This document shows, piece after piece, positions 35,734-44,097 of a stretch of 64,000 nucleotides of DNA. The position numbers were made by a program, and so were the translations under genes. The notes beneath the pieces were generated by a model that was given only the letters and a program-made list of their open reading frames with translations, had not been told where the DNA came from and did no database searches. Within the stretch, counting starts at the first letter, position 1. Each line of letters begins with the position of its first letter. This stretch comes from Celeribacter persicus (GTDB lineage: Bacteria > Pseudomonadota > Alphaproteobacteria > Rhodobacterales > Rhodobacteraceae), in the NCBI RefSeq assembly GCF_003050785.1, contig NZ_QAOH01000001.1:434001-498000 (forward strand). The letters run 5' to 3'.

Positions 35734-36111
35734 ATGCCCTACGCCTATGACGACCAGAATATCTTTGCGAAAATCCTGCGCGGCGAAATTCCCGCGAAAC
35801 CGGTTTTCGAAAGCGAACATACGCTGGCCTTCCCCGACATTTCCCCCAAGAAGAAAGCCCATGTTCTGGTGATCCCCAAAGGGCCCTACCGCTGTTACGA
35901 CCATTTCGTGCAGGCGGCCTCCGATGCCGAACAACTCGATTTCTTCAAATCCGTCGCCAAGGTGGCCGAGCTTATGGGCGTCGCCGAATCCGCAGGCGGT
36001 GAGGGCTTTCGTCTGATCACCAACTCGGGGGCGCATTCGCATCAGGAAGTGCCGCATTTTCATGTGCATCTTCTGGGCGGAGAACCCTGCGGGCCTCTGG
36101 TCTGCGATTGA
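35734..36111 (+). CDS. HIT family protein (HINT-like nucleotide hydrolase)
   Basis: A 125-residue histidine-triad protein: NIFAKILRGEIPAKPVFES at the start, FPDISPKKKAHVLVIPKG in the middle, and the HFHVHLLGG triad near 107-115. Bacterial HINT proteins cleave AMP-lysine or similar nucleoside phosphoramidates. It follows the glycosyltransferase after 11 bases with GAGG before the ATG, so co-transcription is likely although a functional link is not. A strong terminator follows. Confidence 0.93.
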   Translation: MPYAYDDQNIFAKILRGEIPAKPVFESEHTLAFPDISPKKKAHVLVIPKGPYRCYDHFVQAASDAEQLDFFKSVAKVAELMGVAESAGGEGFRLITNSGAHSHQEVPHFHVHLLGGEPCGPLVCD

Positions 36112-36130
36112 AAATGACACCTAGAATGAG

Positions 36131-36157
36131 AAAACCCCGCCACAGGCGGGGTTTTTT
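36131..36157 (+). terminator. Rho-independent terminator
   Basis: AACCCCGCC-ACA-GGCGGGGTT with flanking A4 and T6, 19 bp after the HIT gene; a GAGTATTT motif follows 3 bases later. Symmetrical enough to serve the opposing ABC gene. Confidence 0.88.
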
Positions 36158-36160
36158 ATC

Positions 36161-36184
36161 GAGTATTTTGACCATCAGAAAGCC
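36161..36184 (+). repeat. GAGTATTT dispersed motif, copy 4
   Basis: GAGTATTTTGACCATCAGAA then AGCC, directly after a terminator and before the stop of the opposing ABC gene. Confidence 0.6.
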
Positions 36185-36189
36185 AGAGA

Positions 36190-37122
36190 TTATTTCCCGG
36201 AAGTAAGGGTGACGAACACGTCTTCCAGATCCGGTTCCATCGTCCGCACATCACCGATGGTGATCCCAGCCGCCTGCACTGCGTCAATGATCGCCCCCAC
36301 CGAGGTCTGACGCCGGGAAAAGTCGAAGGACAGCGTGCCGTCGCGGCGGCGCTCCATCTTCACGCCCTCGGGCAGACCCGTGATGTCCGGCGCATCCTCT
36401 TCAGGTTCGATGACCAGGGTTTTGGCATCCATAAGCCCGAGCAGGTTCTTCGTCGTGTCGCGTTTGATCAGTTCCCCATGGTTGATGATGGCGATCTCGT
36501 CGCACATTTCCTGCGCTTCTTCGAGATAATGCGTCGTGAGGATGATCGTCATCCCGCGCTCTTCGTTGAGCTTGCGCACGTTGTTCCAGAGCATCTGCCG
36601 CAATTCGATATCGACCCCTGCGGTGGGCTCATCGAGCACAAGAATCTGCGGATTGTGCACCAATGCCTTGCCCAGCAAAAGCCTCCGCCGCATCCCTCCC
36701 GAAAGCGTCCGCGCATAGGCATCGGCCTTGTCGGAAAGCCCGATGAGCTCAAGGATTTCATCGGTACGCCGGTCACGTTTCGGCACACCGTAAAGCCCGG
36801 CCTGCACTTCAAGTGCGCCGCGCGGGGTGAAGAACGGGTCGAGGTTCAACTCCTGCGGCATCACCCCGATGGCGGCACGCGACTGACGCGGGTTCACATC
36901 CTGATCGAAGCCCCAGATTTTCGCCTTGCCGGAGGTCTTGATCACCAGTCCCGCAAGAATGTTGATCATCGTCGATTTACCCGCGCCATTGGGCCCGAGC
37001 AGACCGAAGATCGAGCCTTGCGGAATAGTCAGATCCACCCCCTTGAGCGCTTCCCTCGGCGCCTGCCCCTTACCGCCCGCATAGGTCTTGCGCAGGGCCT
37101 CGATCTCTATCGCGTTTCTCAT
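36190..37122 (-). CDS. ABC-2 type transporter ATP-binding protein (YadG/NodI-like)
   Basis: A 310-residue ATPase with Walker A GLLGPNGAGKST (near 46), signature LSGGMRRRLLLGKAL (near 143), Walker B ILVLDEPTAGVD and switch His in ILTTHYLEEAQ. A C-terminal extension (about 230-310) resembles those of ABC-2 exporters for lipids, polysaccharides or drugs. The ATG at 37122 follows GGGGGAGG; a longer frame upstream is not supported. No permease gene is adjacent, which is unusual, because YadG and NodI are normally followed by YadH or NodJ. Confidence 0.9.
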   Translation of the reverse strand: MRNAIEIEALRKTYAGGKGQAPREALKGVDLTIPQGSIFGLLGPNGAGKSTMINILAGLVIKTSGKAKIWGFDQDVNPRQSRAAIGVMPQELNLDPFFTPRGALEVQAGLYGVPKRDRRTDEILELIGLSDKADAYARTLSGGMRRRLLLGKALVHNPQILVLDEPTAGVDIELRQMLWNNVRKLNEERGMTIILTTHYLEEAQEMCDEIAIINHGELIKRDTTKNLLGLMDAKTLVIEPEEDAPDITGLPEGVKMERRRDGTLSFDFSRRQTSVGAIIDAVQAAGITIGDVRTMEPDLEDVFVTLTSGK

Positions 37123-37332
37123 GGTTTTCCTCCCCCGACCAGATGCCCTTCGTGGCACTCGGGCCGGTTTGCCTCTTGTCCGCACCACACGGATGGCTAT
37201 CATGCAGGCCTGATCTAGGCGGTCTCTGGGCTCTCGGCAACCGCACTGGCCACACAGGCCCCCTTGCAAAGACCCACACGCTCCGCCAAAGACCGTGCTG
37301 ACCGCACGTTCACAGCAAAAGGAACGAGAGAG

Positions 37333-37515
37333 ATGACGATTGAAGCGCCGGAAACCGAAGTGGTCTCCACCTGGAAAGTGGCCTGCGATGGGGGCGAAGG
37401 CGCGCTTGGACATCCCCGCGTCTGGCTCGTGATTCCGCATGACACGGGCTATGTCGAATGCCCCTATTGCGACAAGAAATACATCCACGAAAGCGCCCGT
37501 CTTAGCGACGCCTGA
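37333..37515 (+). CDS. Small zinc-finger (zf-CHCC, NDUFS6-like) protein
   Basis: A 60-residue protein with the zinc ligands [15 protein letters not shown]...ECPYCDKKY (Cys, His, Cys, Cys), as in the zf-CHCC domain (PF10276). This domain is related to the mitochondrial complex I subunit NDUFS6. Small free-standing versions are common in alphaproteobacteria and may support complex I assembly; that role is inferred. GAGAGAG immediately precedes the ATG. It is divergent from the ABC ATPase and 88 bp upstream of polA. Confidence 0.85.
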   Translation: MTIEAPETEVVSTWKVACDGGEGALGHPRVWLVIPHDTGYVECPYCDKKYIHESARLSDA

Positions 37516-37603
37516 ACCAGCCCGGTTTTCAGATACCTGCTTGCAGCCGGTCCGGCCTTCCGTGTTATCAAGACACGAGTGAAATCTGTTTGGGACAGCG
37601 CGC

Positions 37604-40414
37604 ATGACATTCGGCAAGGGCAGCCACCTGCATCTGATCGACGGATCGGCCTTTATTTTTCGGGCCTACCATGCCCTGCCACCGCTGACGCGCAAATCCG
37701 ACGGCTTGCCGGTCGGAGCGGTCTCCGGCTTTTGCAACATGTTGTTCAAATATATCGAGGACAGCACCGGCAATGACGCGCCAACCCACGCGGCGGTGAT
37801 TTTCGACCACTCTGGCAAGACCTTTCGCAACGATCTCTATCCGGCCTACAAGGCGAACCGCCCACCCGCGCCCGAAGACCTCGTGCCACAATTCCCCCTG
37901 ACGCGCGAAGCGACGCGGGCGTTCAACGTCGCCTGTATCGAGATCGAAGGGTTCGAGGCAGACGATATCATCGGGACGCTCGCCCATCAGGCGCGTGACG
38001 CTGGCGGGCGCGTGACGATCATCTCCTCTGACAAGGACCTGATGCAGCTCGTCGGCAACGGGGTTGAGATGCTCGACCCGATGAAGAACAAGCGCATCGA
38101 CCGCGAGGGCGTCGAAGAGAAATTCGGCGTCGGCCCGGAGCGGGTCGTGGATGTTCAAGCACTGGCGGGCGATTCGGTCGACAACGTGCCGGGGGCGCCG
38201 GGGATCGGCCTCAAAACCGCAGCACTTCTGATCAACGAATTCGGCGATCTCGACACGCTTCTGGCGCGCGCCGAAGAGATCAAACAGCCGAAACGTCGCG
38301 AGACTCTGATCGAAAAGGCGGAACAGATTCTCATCTCACGCCAACTCGTGAAACTCGATTGCGATATGGAACTGGATTTCACCCTCGACAGTCTTGAGGT
38401 GCAGGAGCCGGATGCCGAGACGTTGCTGGGATTTCTTGCGAAAATGGAATTCCGCACCATCGTCAAACGGGTTTCCGAAAAGCTCGGTGCTGAACCTCCC
38501 GCAATCCCGGATGCCCCGCAGCCTTCCGCCACCACATCCCCCGACGCCCCCGCGACACCGGCGGCAAAACCTTTCGACACCTCAGCCTATGAAAAAGTTT
38601 CGACCCTAGGCGCGCTGGAGCGCTGGATCGACGCGATCTATGCCCGCGGCTATGTCGCCGTGGACACGGAAACCACCGGGCTCGACGAAATGGTGGCCGA
38701 TCTCGTGGGTGTATCGCTCTGCGTCGAGCCGGGAGAGGCCTGTTACATTCCGGTCGGGCACACGATGGGCGAGGACGATCTTTTCGGCGGCTCAAACCTT
38801 GTCGATGGGCAGCTCGCCAAATCCATGGTTCTGGATGCGCTCAAACCCGTGCTTGAAGACCCGAGCATCCTCAAAATCGGCCAGAACATGAAATACGACG
38901 CGAAGATTTTCGCGCGCAACGGTATTCAGGTCGCCCCCTGTGACGACACCATGCTCATGTCCTATGCGCTGCATGCCGGGCTCAACACCCACGGCATGGA
39001 TGCCCTGTCCGAACGCTACCTGAACCACACGCCGATCCCGACGAAAGAGCTTTTGGGCACCGGCAAATCCGCGATCACCTTCGACAAGGTGGATGTGACA
39101 AAGGCAGTCGAATACGCCGCCGAAGATGCCGATATTACACTCCGGCTTTGGCAAACGTTCAAACCGCAGCTTCACGCCGAGCGCGTCACCACGGTTTACG
39201 AAACGCTGGAGCGCCCGCTTTCGCCGGTGCTGGCCAAAATGGAAATGGCGGGCGTACTGGTAGACCGCGATGTGCTCTCGCGCATGTCCAACGCCTTTGC
39301 CCAGAAGATGGCCGGGCTTGAGGCGGAGATTCACGAGCTGGCCGGAGAGACGTTCAACGTCGGCTCGCCCAAACAACTTGGTGAAATCCTTTTTGATAAA
39401 ATGTCCCTCCCCGGCGGGAAAAAGGGCAAGACCGGTGCCTATGCCACCGGGGCCGACATTCTCGAAGACCTCGCCGCCGAGGGGCACGACCTACCCGCGC
39501 GCGTGCTCGACTGGCGCCAGCTCTCCAAACTGAAATCGACCTACACAGACGCGCTTCAGACCTTCATCAACAAGGAAACCGGTCGGGTCCATACCTCTTA
39601 CCTCCAGACTGGCGCGGTCACGGGCCGTCTGTCCTCGTCTGATCCGAACCTGCAAAACATCCCGGTACGCACCGAGGAAGGCCGCCGCATTCGCGAGGCC
39701 TTCATCGCCCCGAAAGGGCGCAAACTCATCTCGCTCGATTACAGCCAGATCGAGCTGCGCATCCTCGCCCATGTCGCCGGCATCGACAGCCTGAAACAGG
39801 CTTTCCGCGACGGGCTCGACATTCACGCCATGACCGCCTCCGAAATGTTCGGCGTCCCCATAGAGGGTATGGACCCGATGGTGCGGCGTCAGGCCAAGGC
39901 GATCAACTTCGGCGTGATCTACGGCATCTCCGGCTTCGGCCTCGCCCGGAACCTGCGCATCCCGCGCGCCGAGGCACAGGGCTTCATCGATCGCTATTTC
40001 GAACGTTTCCCCGGCATCAAGCAATACATGGACGACACCATCGAATTCGCGAAGGAACACAAATACGTCCAGACCCTGTTCGGTCGCAAAATCCATACGC
40101 CGGAAATCGGTGCCAAAGGTCCGCAGGCCGGTTTTGCCAAGCGTCAGGCGATCAACGCCCCGATCCAAGGCTCTGCCGCCGATATCATCCGCCGCGCCAT
40201 GATCCGCATGCCCGAGGCGATCAGGGATCTGCCCGCCACAATGCTGTTGCAGGTGCATGACGAATTGATTTTCGAAGTGGACGAAGACGCCTGCGATCCG
40301 GTGATTAAGGTGGTGAAAGACGTGATGGAGGCTGCGGCCGAACCCGCCGTCAAACTCGATGTGCCGATCGAAGTGGACGCGGGCATCGGCGACACCTGGG
40401 CCGAGGCGCACTAG
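37604..40414 (+). CDS. polA: DNA polymerase I
   Basis: A 936-residue replication and repair polymerase with all three domains. The 5'-3' exonuclease (1 to about 290) has HLIDGSAFIFRAYHA, FEADDIIGTLA and GDSVDNVPGAPGIGLKTA. The 3'-5' exonuclease domain (about 330-530) retains VDTETTGLD near 350 and YAAEDADITLRLW. The polymerase domain (about 560-936) has DPNLQNIPVRTEEGRRIR, LDYSQIELRILAH (catalytic Asp near 712), RRQAKAINFGVIYG and LQVHDELIFEV. It removes primers and fills gaps. The proofreading acidic residues appear intact. It ends at a terminator flanked on both sides by GAGTATTT-type motifs. Confidence 0.98.
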   Translation: MTFGKGSHLHLIDGSAFIFRAYHALPPLTRKSDGLPVGAVSGFCNMLFKYIEDSTGNDAPTHAAVIFDHSGKTFRNDLYPAYKANRPPAPEDLVPQFPLTREATRAFNVACIEIEGFEADDIIGTLAHQARDAGGRVTIISSDKDLMQLVGNGVEMLDPMKNKRIDREGVEEKFGVGPERVVDVQALAGDSVDNVPGAPGIGLKTAALLINEFGDLDTLLARAEEIKQPKRRETLIEKAEQILISRQLVKLDCDMELDFTLDSLEVQEPDAETLLGFLAKMEFRTIVKRVSEKLGAEPPAIPDAPQPSATTSPDAPATPAAKPFDTSAYEKVSTLGALERWIDAIYARGYVAVDTETTGLDEMVADLVGVSLCVEPGEACYIPVGHTMGEDDLFGGSNLVDGQLAKSMVLDALKPVLEDPSILKIGQNMKYDAKIFARNGIQVAPCDDTMLMSYALHAGLNTHGMDALSERYLNHTPIPTKELLGTGKSAITFDKVDVTKAVEYAAEDADITLRLWQTFKPQLHAERVTTVYETLERPLSPVLAKMEMAGVLVDRDVLSRMSNAFAQKMAGLEAEIHELAGETFNVGSPKQLGEILFDKMSLPGGKKGKTGAYATGADILEDLAAEGHDLPARVLDWRQLSKLKSTYTDALQTFINKETGRVHTSYLQTGAVTGRLSSSDPNLQNIPVRTEEGRRIREAFIAPKGRKLISLDYSQIELRILAHVAGIDSLKQAFRDGLDIHAMTASEMFGVPIEGMDPMVRRQAKAINFGVIYGISGFGLARNLRIPRAEAQGFIDRYFERFPGIKQYMDDTIEFAKEHKYVQTLFGRKIHTPEIGAKGPQAGFAKRQAINAPIQGSAADIIRRAMIRMPEAIRDLPATMLLQVHDELIFEVDEDACDPVIKVVKDVMEAAAEPAVKLDVPIEVDAGIGDTWAEAH

Positions 40415-40417
40415 GCG

Positions 40418-40441
40418 TTTCCTTTGCTGCTGAAAATACTC
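40418..40441 (-). repeat. GAGTATTT-like motif, minus-strand partial copy
   Basis: On the minus strand from 40441, GAGTATTTTCAGCAGCAAAG matches the first half of the motif but has GCA in place of CCA. It sits on the other side of the polA terminator from the plus-strand copy at 40475, giving a mirror arrangement. Confidence 0.45.
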
Positions 40442-40475
40442 AAACGGCGCGCAGGTCTCCCACGCGCCGTTTTTG
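40442..40475 (+). terminator. Bidirectional Rho-independent terminator between polA and the PfkB kinase
   Basis: AACGGCGCG and CGCGCCGTT arms around an 11-base loop, with A tract before and T5 after. Serves convergent polA and the kinase gene. Confidence 0.8.
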
Positions 40476-40498
40476 AGTATTTAAACCATCAGAAAGCC
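40475..40498 (+). repeat. GAGTATTT dispersed motif, copy 5
   Basis: GAGTATTTAAACCATCAGAA then AGCC, immediately after the terminator T-run. The half CCATCAGAAAGCC is identical to the copy at 36161. Confidence 0.6.
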
Positions 40499-40502
40499 GA
40501 AA

Positions 40503-41489
40503 TCAGATCAGCCCGTGTTTCTGAAACAGAAGCTTCATATCCGTCTCGGGACGCGGCCCGATGTGGGAGATTACCTCGGCCGCGGCAACACAGCCCATGC
40601 GTCCGCTGATCGCGAGGCTCTGTCCGGTCGCCAATCCATAGAGGAACCCGGCGGCGAACTGATCGCCCGCGCCGGTGGTGTCCACGGGTTGCACGCGATG
40701 CACCGGCACAACGGCCTCCTCGTCGCCGCGCACCAGCACCACGTCCGAACCGGAACGGGTACAAACCACCAGTCCGGATTCATTTGCCGCAGTTTCCAGC
40801 GCGGTGGAGAGGTCTGTCTGGTAGAGGCTTTCCCATTCGTGTTCGTTGCCGATCACGAAATCCATCTCACGCACGAACTTGCGGAAATCGTCGCGGTGAC
40901 GGTCAACGCAGAACGGGTCAGACAGCGAAATTCCGACCATGCCACCCGCTTTATGGGTCAATTCGGCAGCGCGGTTGAACGCCTCTTTCCCCTTTGGTTT
41001 ATCGTAGAGATAACCTTCGAGGAACATGATCTCCGTGTCGGAGGCCACAGTTTCCGGCACGTCCTGCGACGAGATTTCGGACGAAATCCCGAGATAGGTG
41101 TTCATCGAGCGCTCGCCATCCGGCGACACGAAAATCATCGAGCGCGAGGTCGGAAGCTCACCGCCCGGCACCGGTGCGTTGACGAAAGCGGTGCCATCGG
41201 CCTCCATTTCGGCAGCGTAAAAGCGCCCCAGAGCGTCGTCATGCACCCGGCCGATAAAGCCGGTCTTCAGCCCCAAAGACCCCAACCCCGCCAGCGTGTT
41301 GGCCACCGAGCCGCCCGGCGTCTGCACCCGGTTGGTCATCGCGCCATAGAGCATCTCGCCCCGGTTGCGTTCCACCAGTTGCATGATGCCCTTTTCGATC
41401 CCCATGAGTTCGAGGAACGTGTCATCGGCCTGGGTGATCACATCGACGATGGCATTGCCGATGCCGACAACCTGATAGGTTTTAGTCAA
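40503..41489 (-). CDS. PfkB-family sugar/nucleoside kinase (adenosine kinase-like)
   Basis: A 328-residue ribokinase-superfamily protein: VGIGNAIVDVI at the start, QTPGGSVANTLAGLGSLGLKTGFIGRVHDDALG (substrate-binding GG), and the catalytic motif VDTTGAGDQFAAGFLYG (Asp near 280). Alphaproteobacterial members are annotated as adenosine or sugar kinases, so the substrate remains open. The TTG at 41489 is chosen because GAGGAG lies 7 bases before it and the conserved N-terminus follows at once; it overlaps nth by 8 bases. The frame continues upstream without conserved sequence. Co-transcribed with nth. Confidence 0.88.
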   Translation of the reverse strand: MTKTYQVVGIGNAIVDVITQADDTFLELMGIEKGIMQLVERNRGEMLYGAMTNRVQTPGGSVANTLAGLGSLGLKTGFIGRVHDDALGRFYAAEMEADGTAFVNAPVPGGELPTSRSMIFVSPDGERSMNTYLGISSEISSQDVPETVASDTEIMFLEGYLYDKPKGKEAFNRAAELTHKAGGMVGISLSDPFCVDRHRDDFRKFVREMDFVIGNEHEWESLYQTDLSTALETAANESGLVVCTRSGSDVVLVRGDEEAVVPVHRVQPVDTTGAGDQFAAGFLYGLATGQSLAISGRMGCVAAAEVISHIGPRPETDMKLLFQKHGLI

Positions 41490-42129
41490 GATTCTTCTCC
41501 TCGAAGTCACAGAGGTCGCGGATGAGACAGGCGCTGCATTTCGGCTTGCGCGCAACGCAGGTATAGCGCCCATGCAGGATCATCCAGTGATGTGCATGTT
41601 GTTGGAATTCCGCCGGAATATGGTCCTCGATGGCACGTTCGACGGCGACGACATCCTTGCCCACCGCGACGCCCGAGCGATTGCCGAAGCGGAAGATATG
41701 CGTGTCCACCGCCTGCGTCGGCACATGCCACCACATGTTCAATACGACATTGGCGGTTTTGCGCCCGACCCCCGGAAGGCTTTCGAGCGCAGCGCGCGAC
41801 GAGGGCACTTCGCCGTCATACTCCTCGACAAGGATTTTCGACAGCTTGATGACATTCTTTGCCTTGTTACGGTAAAGCCCGATGGTCCTGATATATTCGA
41901 TCAGCCCCTCTTCACCGAGAGCGAGCATCTTTTGCGGTGTGTCGGCGATTTTGAACAACTCTTTCGTCGCCTTGTTCACGCCCTTGTCGGTCGCCTGCGC
42001 CGACAGCGCAACGGCCACTACAAGCGTATAGGCGTTGGTGTGATCAAGCTCCCCCTTCGGCTCCGGCTCAGCGGCACGGAAACGGGTGAAAATCTCTTTG
42101 ATCGTATGATAATCGAGCTGTTTGGTCAT
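41482..42129 (-). CDS. nth: Endonuclease III (base-excision repair DNA glycosylase/AP lyase)
   Basis: A 215-residue enzyme that removes oxidised pyrimidines. The helix-hairpin-helix with catalytic Lys (LESLPGVGRKTANVVL), the catalytic Asp in VDTHIFRFGNRSG and the C-terminal 4Fe-4S ligands Cys-x6-Cys-x2-Cys-x5-Cys (CVARKPKCSACLIRDLC) are all present. The length is normal. It is first gene of a two-gene unit with the PfkB kinase and lies near polA and an Ada-like methyltransferase, so three repair genes are clustered. Confidence 0.97.
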   Translation of the reverse strand: MTKQLDYHTIKEIFTRFRAAEPEPKGELDHTNAYTLVVAVALSAQATDKGVNKATKELFKIADTPQKMLALGEEGLIEYIRTIGLYRNKAKNVIKLSKILVEEYDGEVPSSRAALESLPGVGRKTANVVLNMWWHVPTQAVDTHIFRFGNRSGVAVGKDVVAVERAIEDHIPAEFQQHAHHWMILHGRYTCVARKPKCSACLIRDLCDFEEKNLD

Positions 42130-42386
42130 AGCGGTCTAATGCCTTGTCCGGCCCGGGTGGGCAAGCTGTTCCTTTGTCGCGAAAAGTTTTCGTAAAATGC
42201 GATGCAAACAAGGCATGATATGGCACCGACGTGATGATCGGAACAAACCAGGGAGCGCAGGTCCGCTGTTCGTCATCGTAGCGACACGGATGGCCGCCTG
42301 TAGACCGCATCGGTTTACACAAGTTTCGGGTCGGCACACCGACCTAAACCGGCTAGACTCCGTACACATCATCCCGGAGCACCATC

Positions 42387-43271
42387 TTGTCCACCGCCCC
42401 CCTGCCCCTCGAAGATCGTTATCATTACAATGTCATCCGGCGCGCGATCGACCTGATCGACGCCGCCGCCCTGCCTCTGCCGCTTGACGCGCTGGCCTCT
42501 GAGCTGGGTATGAATCCGCATCATTTACAAAAACTGTTCACTCAATGGGCGGGCGTCTCCCCTAAACGGTTTCAGCAATATCTCACGCTCAACCATGCCA
42601 AGGCGCTGATCGAAACCCGTCACACGATGCTCGACACGGCAGAGGCCACCGGCCTCTCCGGCACCGGGCGGCTACATGATCTCTTCCTGCGCTGGGAAGC
42701 CATGACCCCCGGCGATTTCGCCCGTAAGGGCGAGGGTCTCACCATCGCCTATGGGTTCTTCGATACACCTTTCGGCGAAGCACTGGCCATGGCGACGGAG
42801 CGCGGGCTCTGTGCTCTGGCTTTCACCTCGGAAACCACACGCGAGGCGGCCTTCGCCGACCTCAGCGCACGGTGGCCCGCCGCGCGCTATCTTGAAGCAC
42901 CCGAGACCGTCCGGCCACTGATCGACACGGCACTCGGCGGCGGGAACATGCCCCTTCATCTCATCGGAGCACCATTCCAGATCAAGGTCTGGGAGGCATT
43001 GCTGTCGATCCCCTCGGGTCATGTGACCACCTATTCCGACATTGCACGCGCCATCGGTGCGCCTAAGGCCGTGCGCGCGGTCGGCACCGCAGTCGGACGT
43101 AATCCGGTGAGCTGGCTGATCCCCTGCCACCGGGTGCTGCGCAAAACCGGCGCCTTGGGTGGCTATCACTGGGGACTGCCGGTCAAACGTGCCATATTGG
43201 CCTATGAAACCGCGCGAACCGACGCGATGCACAGCGATACCCCTGAGCGAAAACCCGCCACAATTTCGTGA
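42387..43271 (+). CDS. AraC-HTH / O6-alkylguanine-DNA methyltransferase (Ada-like)
   Basis: A 294-residue two-domain protein. An AraC-type HTH (about 10-105; LDALASELGMNPHHLQKLFTQWAGVSPKRFQQYL) is followed by a methyltransferase domain (about 115-285) with PFQIKVWEALLSIPSGHVTTYSDIA and the active-site IPCHRVLRKTGALGGYHWG (methyl-acceptor Cys near 246). The N-terminal Ada zinc domain that repairs methylphosphotriesters and switches on the ada regulon is absent. It therefore probably repairs O6-methylguanine without classical self-induction. It starts with TTG behind a GGAG 8 bases upstream. Confidence 0.92.
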   Translation: MSTAPLPLEDRYHYNVIRRAIDLIDAAALPLPLDALASELGMNPHHLQKLFTQWAGVSPKRFQQYLTLNHAKALIETRHTMLDTAEATGLSGTGRLHDLFLRWEAMTPGDFARKGEGLTIAYGFFDTPFGEALAMATERGLCALAFTSETTREAAFADLSARWPAARYLEAPETVRPLIDTALGGGNMPLHLIGAPFQIKVWEALLSIPSGHVTTYSDIARAIGAPKAVRAVGTAVGRNPVSWLIPCHRVLRKTGALGGYHWGLPVKRAILAYETARTDAMHSDTPERKPATIS

Positions 43272-43349
43272 TCGGATAAAATCCGCCGTGCCAGAGCCAG
43301 AGGAGAAGGCTAGAAACAGCGTCAAGAGCAGTTTTCAGGAGGATCAAAG

Positions 43350-43997
43350 ATGAAATCCCCGCTTTACGTCGCCATCCCGCTGGTCGCCACCCTCGGCCTG
43401 ACCGCCTGTATGAATACCTACGACCCGAACACCAAAGCCACGCAAGGCGCCGTTATGGGCGCCGCTCTGGGCGGGATTGCCGCAGCCGCGACCTCGTCCG
43501 ACAACGACAAGCTCGCCAAGACCGCCGTCGGTGCGATGATCGGTGGCGCCATCGGTGGTGCCATTGGCCAGCGTCTCGACCAACAGGCCGCAGACCTGCG
43601 TCAGGACCTCGGCAACGGCGATGTGAAAATCGTCAACACCGGATCTCAGCTTATCGTGACCATGCCGCAGGACATCCTGTTCGCCACCGACAGCGCGGTG
43701 GTCGTGCCTTCGTTGCAGGACGACCTGCGCGCCCTGGCCTACAACCTTCAGGATTACCCGAACACCACGGTGCAGATCATCGGTCACACCGACAACACCG
43801 GATCTGCAACCTACAATCAGGAACTGTCGACCCGCCGCGCCTCCGCCGTTGCGACCATCCTGCGCGCCAATGGTGTCGCCTCCGGGCGCATTCAGGCCTT
43901 TGGTCGGGGCGAGGACGCACCGATCGCGACCAACCTGACCCCCGATGGCCGGGCGCAGAACCGCCGTGTGGAGATCGTCATCACGCCGATGACCTGA
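43350..43997 (+). CDS. OmpA-family outer-membrane lipoprotein
   Basis: The 215-residue protein has a lipoprotein signal (VATLGLTAC, acylated Cys near 20). A glycine-zipper segment follows (GAVMGAALGGIAAAATSS...GAMIGGAIGGAIGQRL, about 33-72), then a C-terminal OmpA peptidoglycan-binding domain (about 95-212) with IIGHTDNTGSATYNQELSTRRA and the NRRVEI end. It is expected in the outer membrane, contacting the cell wall. AGGAGG precedes the ATG and a terminator follows, so it is probably monocistronic. Confidence 0.93.
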   Translation: MKSPLYVAIPLVATLGLTACMNTYDPNTKATQGAVMGAALGGIAAAATSSDNDKLAKTAVGAMIGGAIGGAIGQRLDQQAADLRQDLGNGDVKIVNTGSQLIVTMPQDILFATDSAVVVPSLQDDLRALAYNLQDYPNTTVQIIGHTDNTGSATYNQELSTRRASAVATILRANGVASGRIQAFGRGEDAPIATNLTPDGRAQNRRVEIVITPMT

Positions 43998-44020
43998 CCT
44001 GCCCATCAGAACCGAAGATA

Positions 44021-44046
44021 GGCCGGGGATTTACCCGGCCTTTTTT
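44021..44046 (+). terminator. Rho-independent terminator
   Basis: GGCCGGG-GATTTA-CCCGGCC followed by six T, 23 bp after the OmpA lipoprotein. Confidence 0.88.
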
Positions 44047-44066
44047 CATGGCTCCCTCCCCATCGC

Positions 44067-44083
44067 GGTCATATAATCTGACC
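44067..44083 (+). promoter_or_regulatory. Palindrome GGTCA-N7-TGACC covering a TATAAT box
   Basis: GGTCATATAATCTGACC lies 14 bp before the FadR/GntR start codon; the spacer contains a perfect -10 hexamer (44072-44077). A repressor bound here would block its own promoter. The very short leader that results holds AAAGGAG. No good -35 is visible. Confidence 0.55.
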
Positions 44084-44097
44084 AAAAGGAGCCTCCC

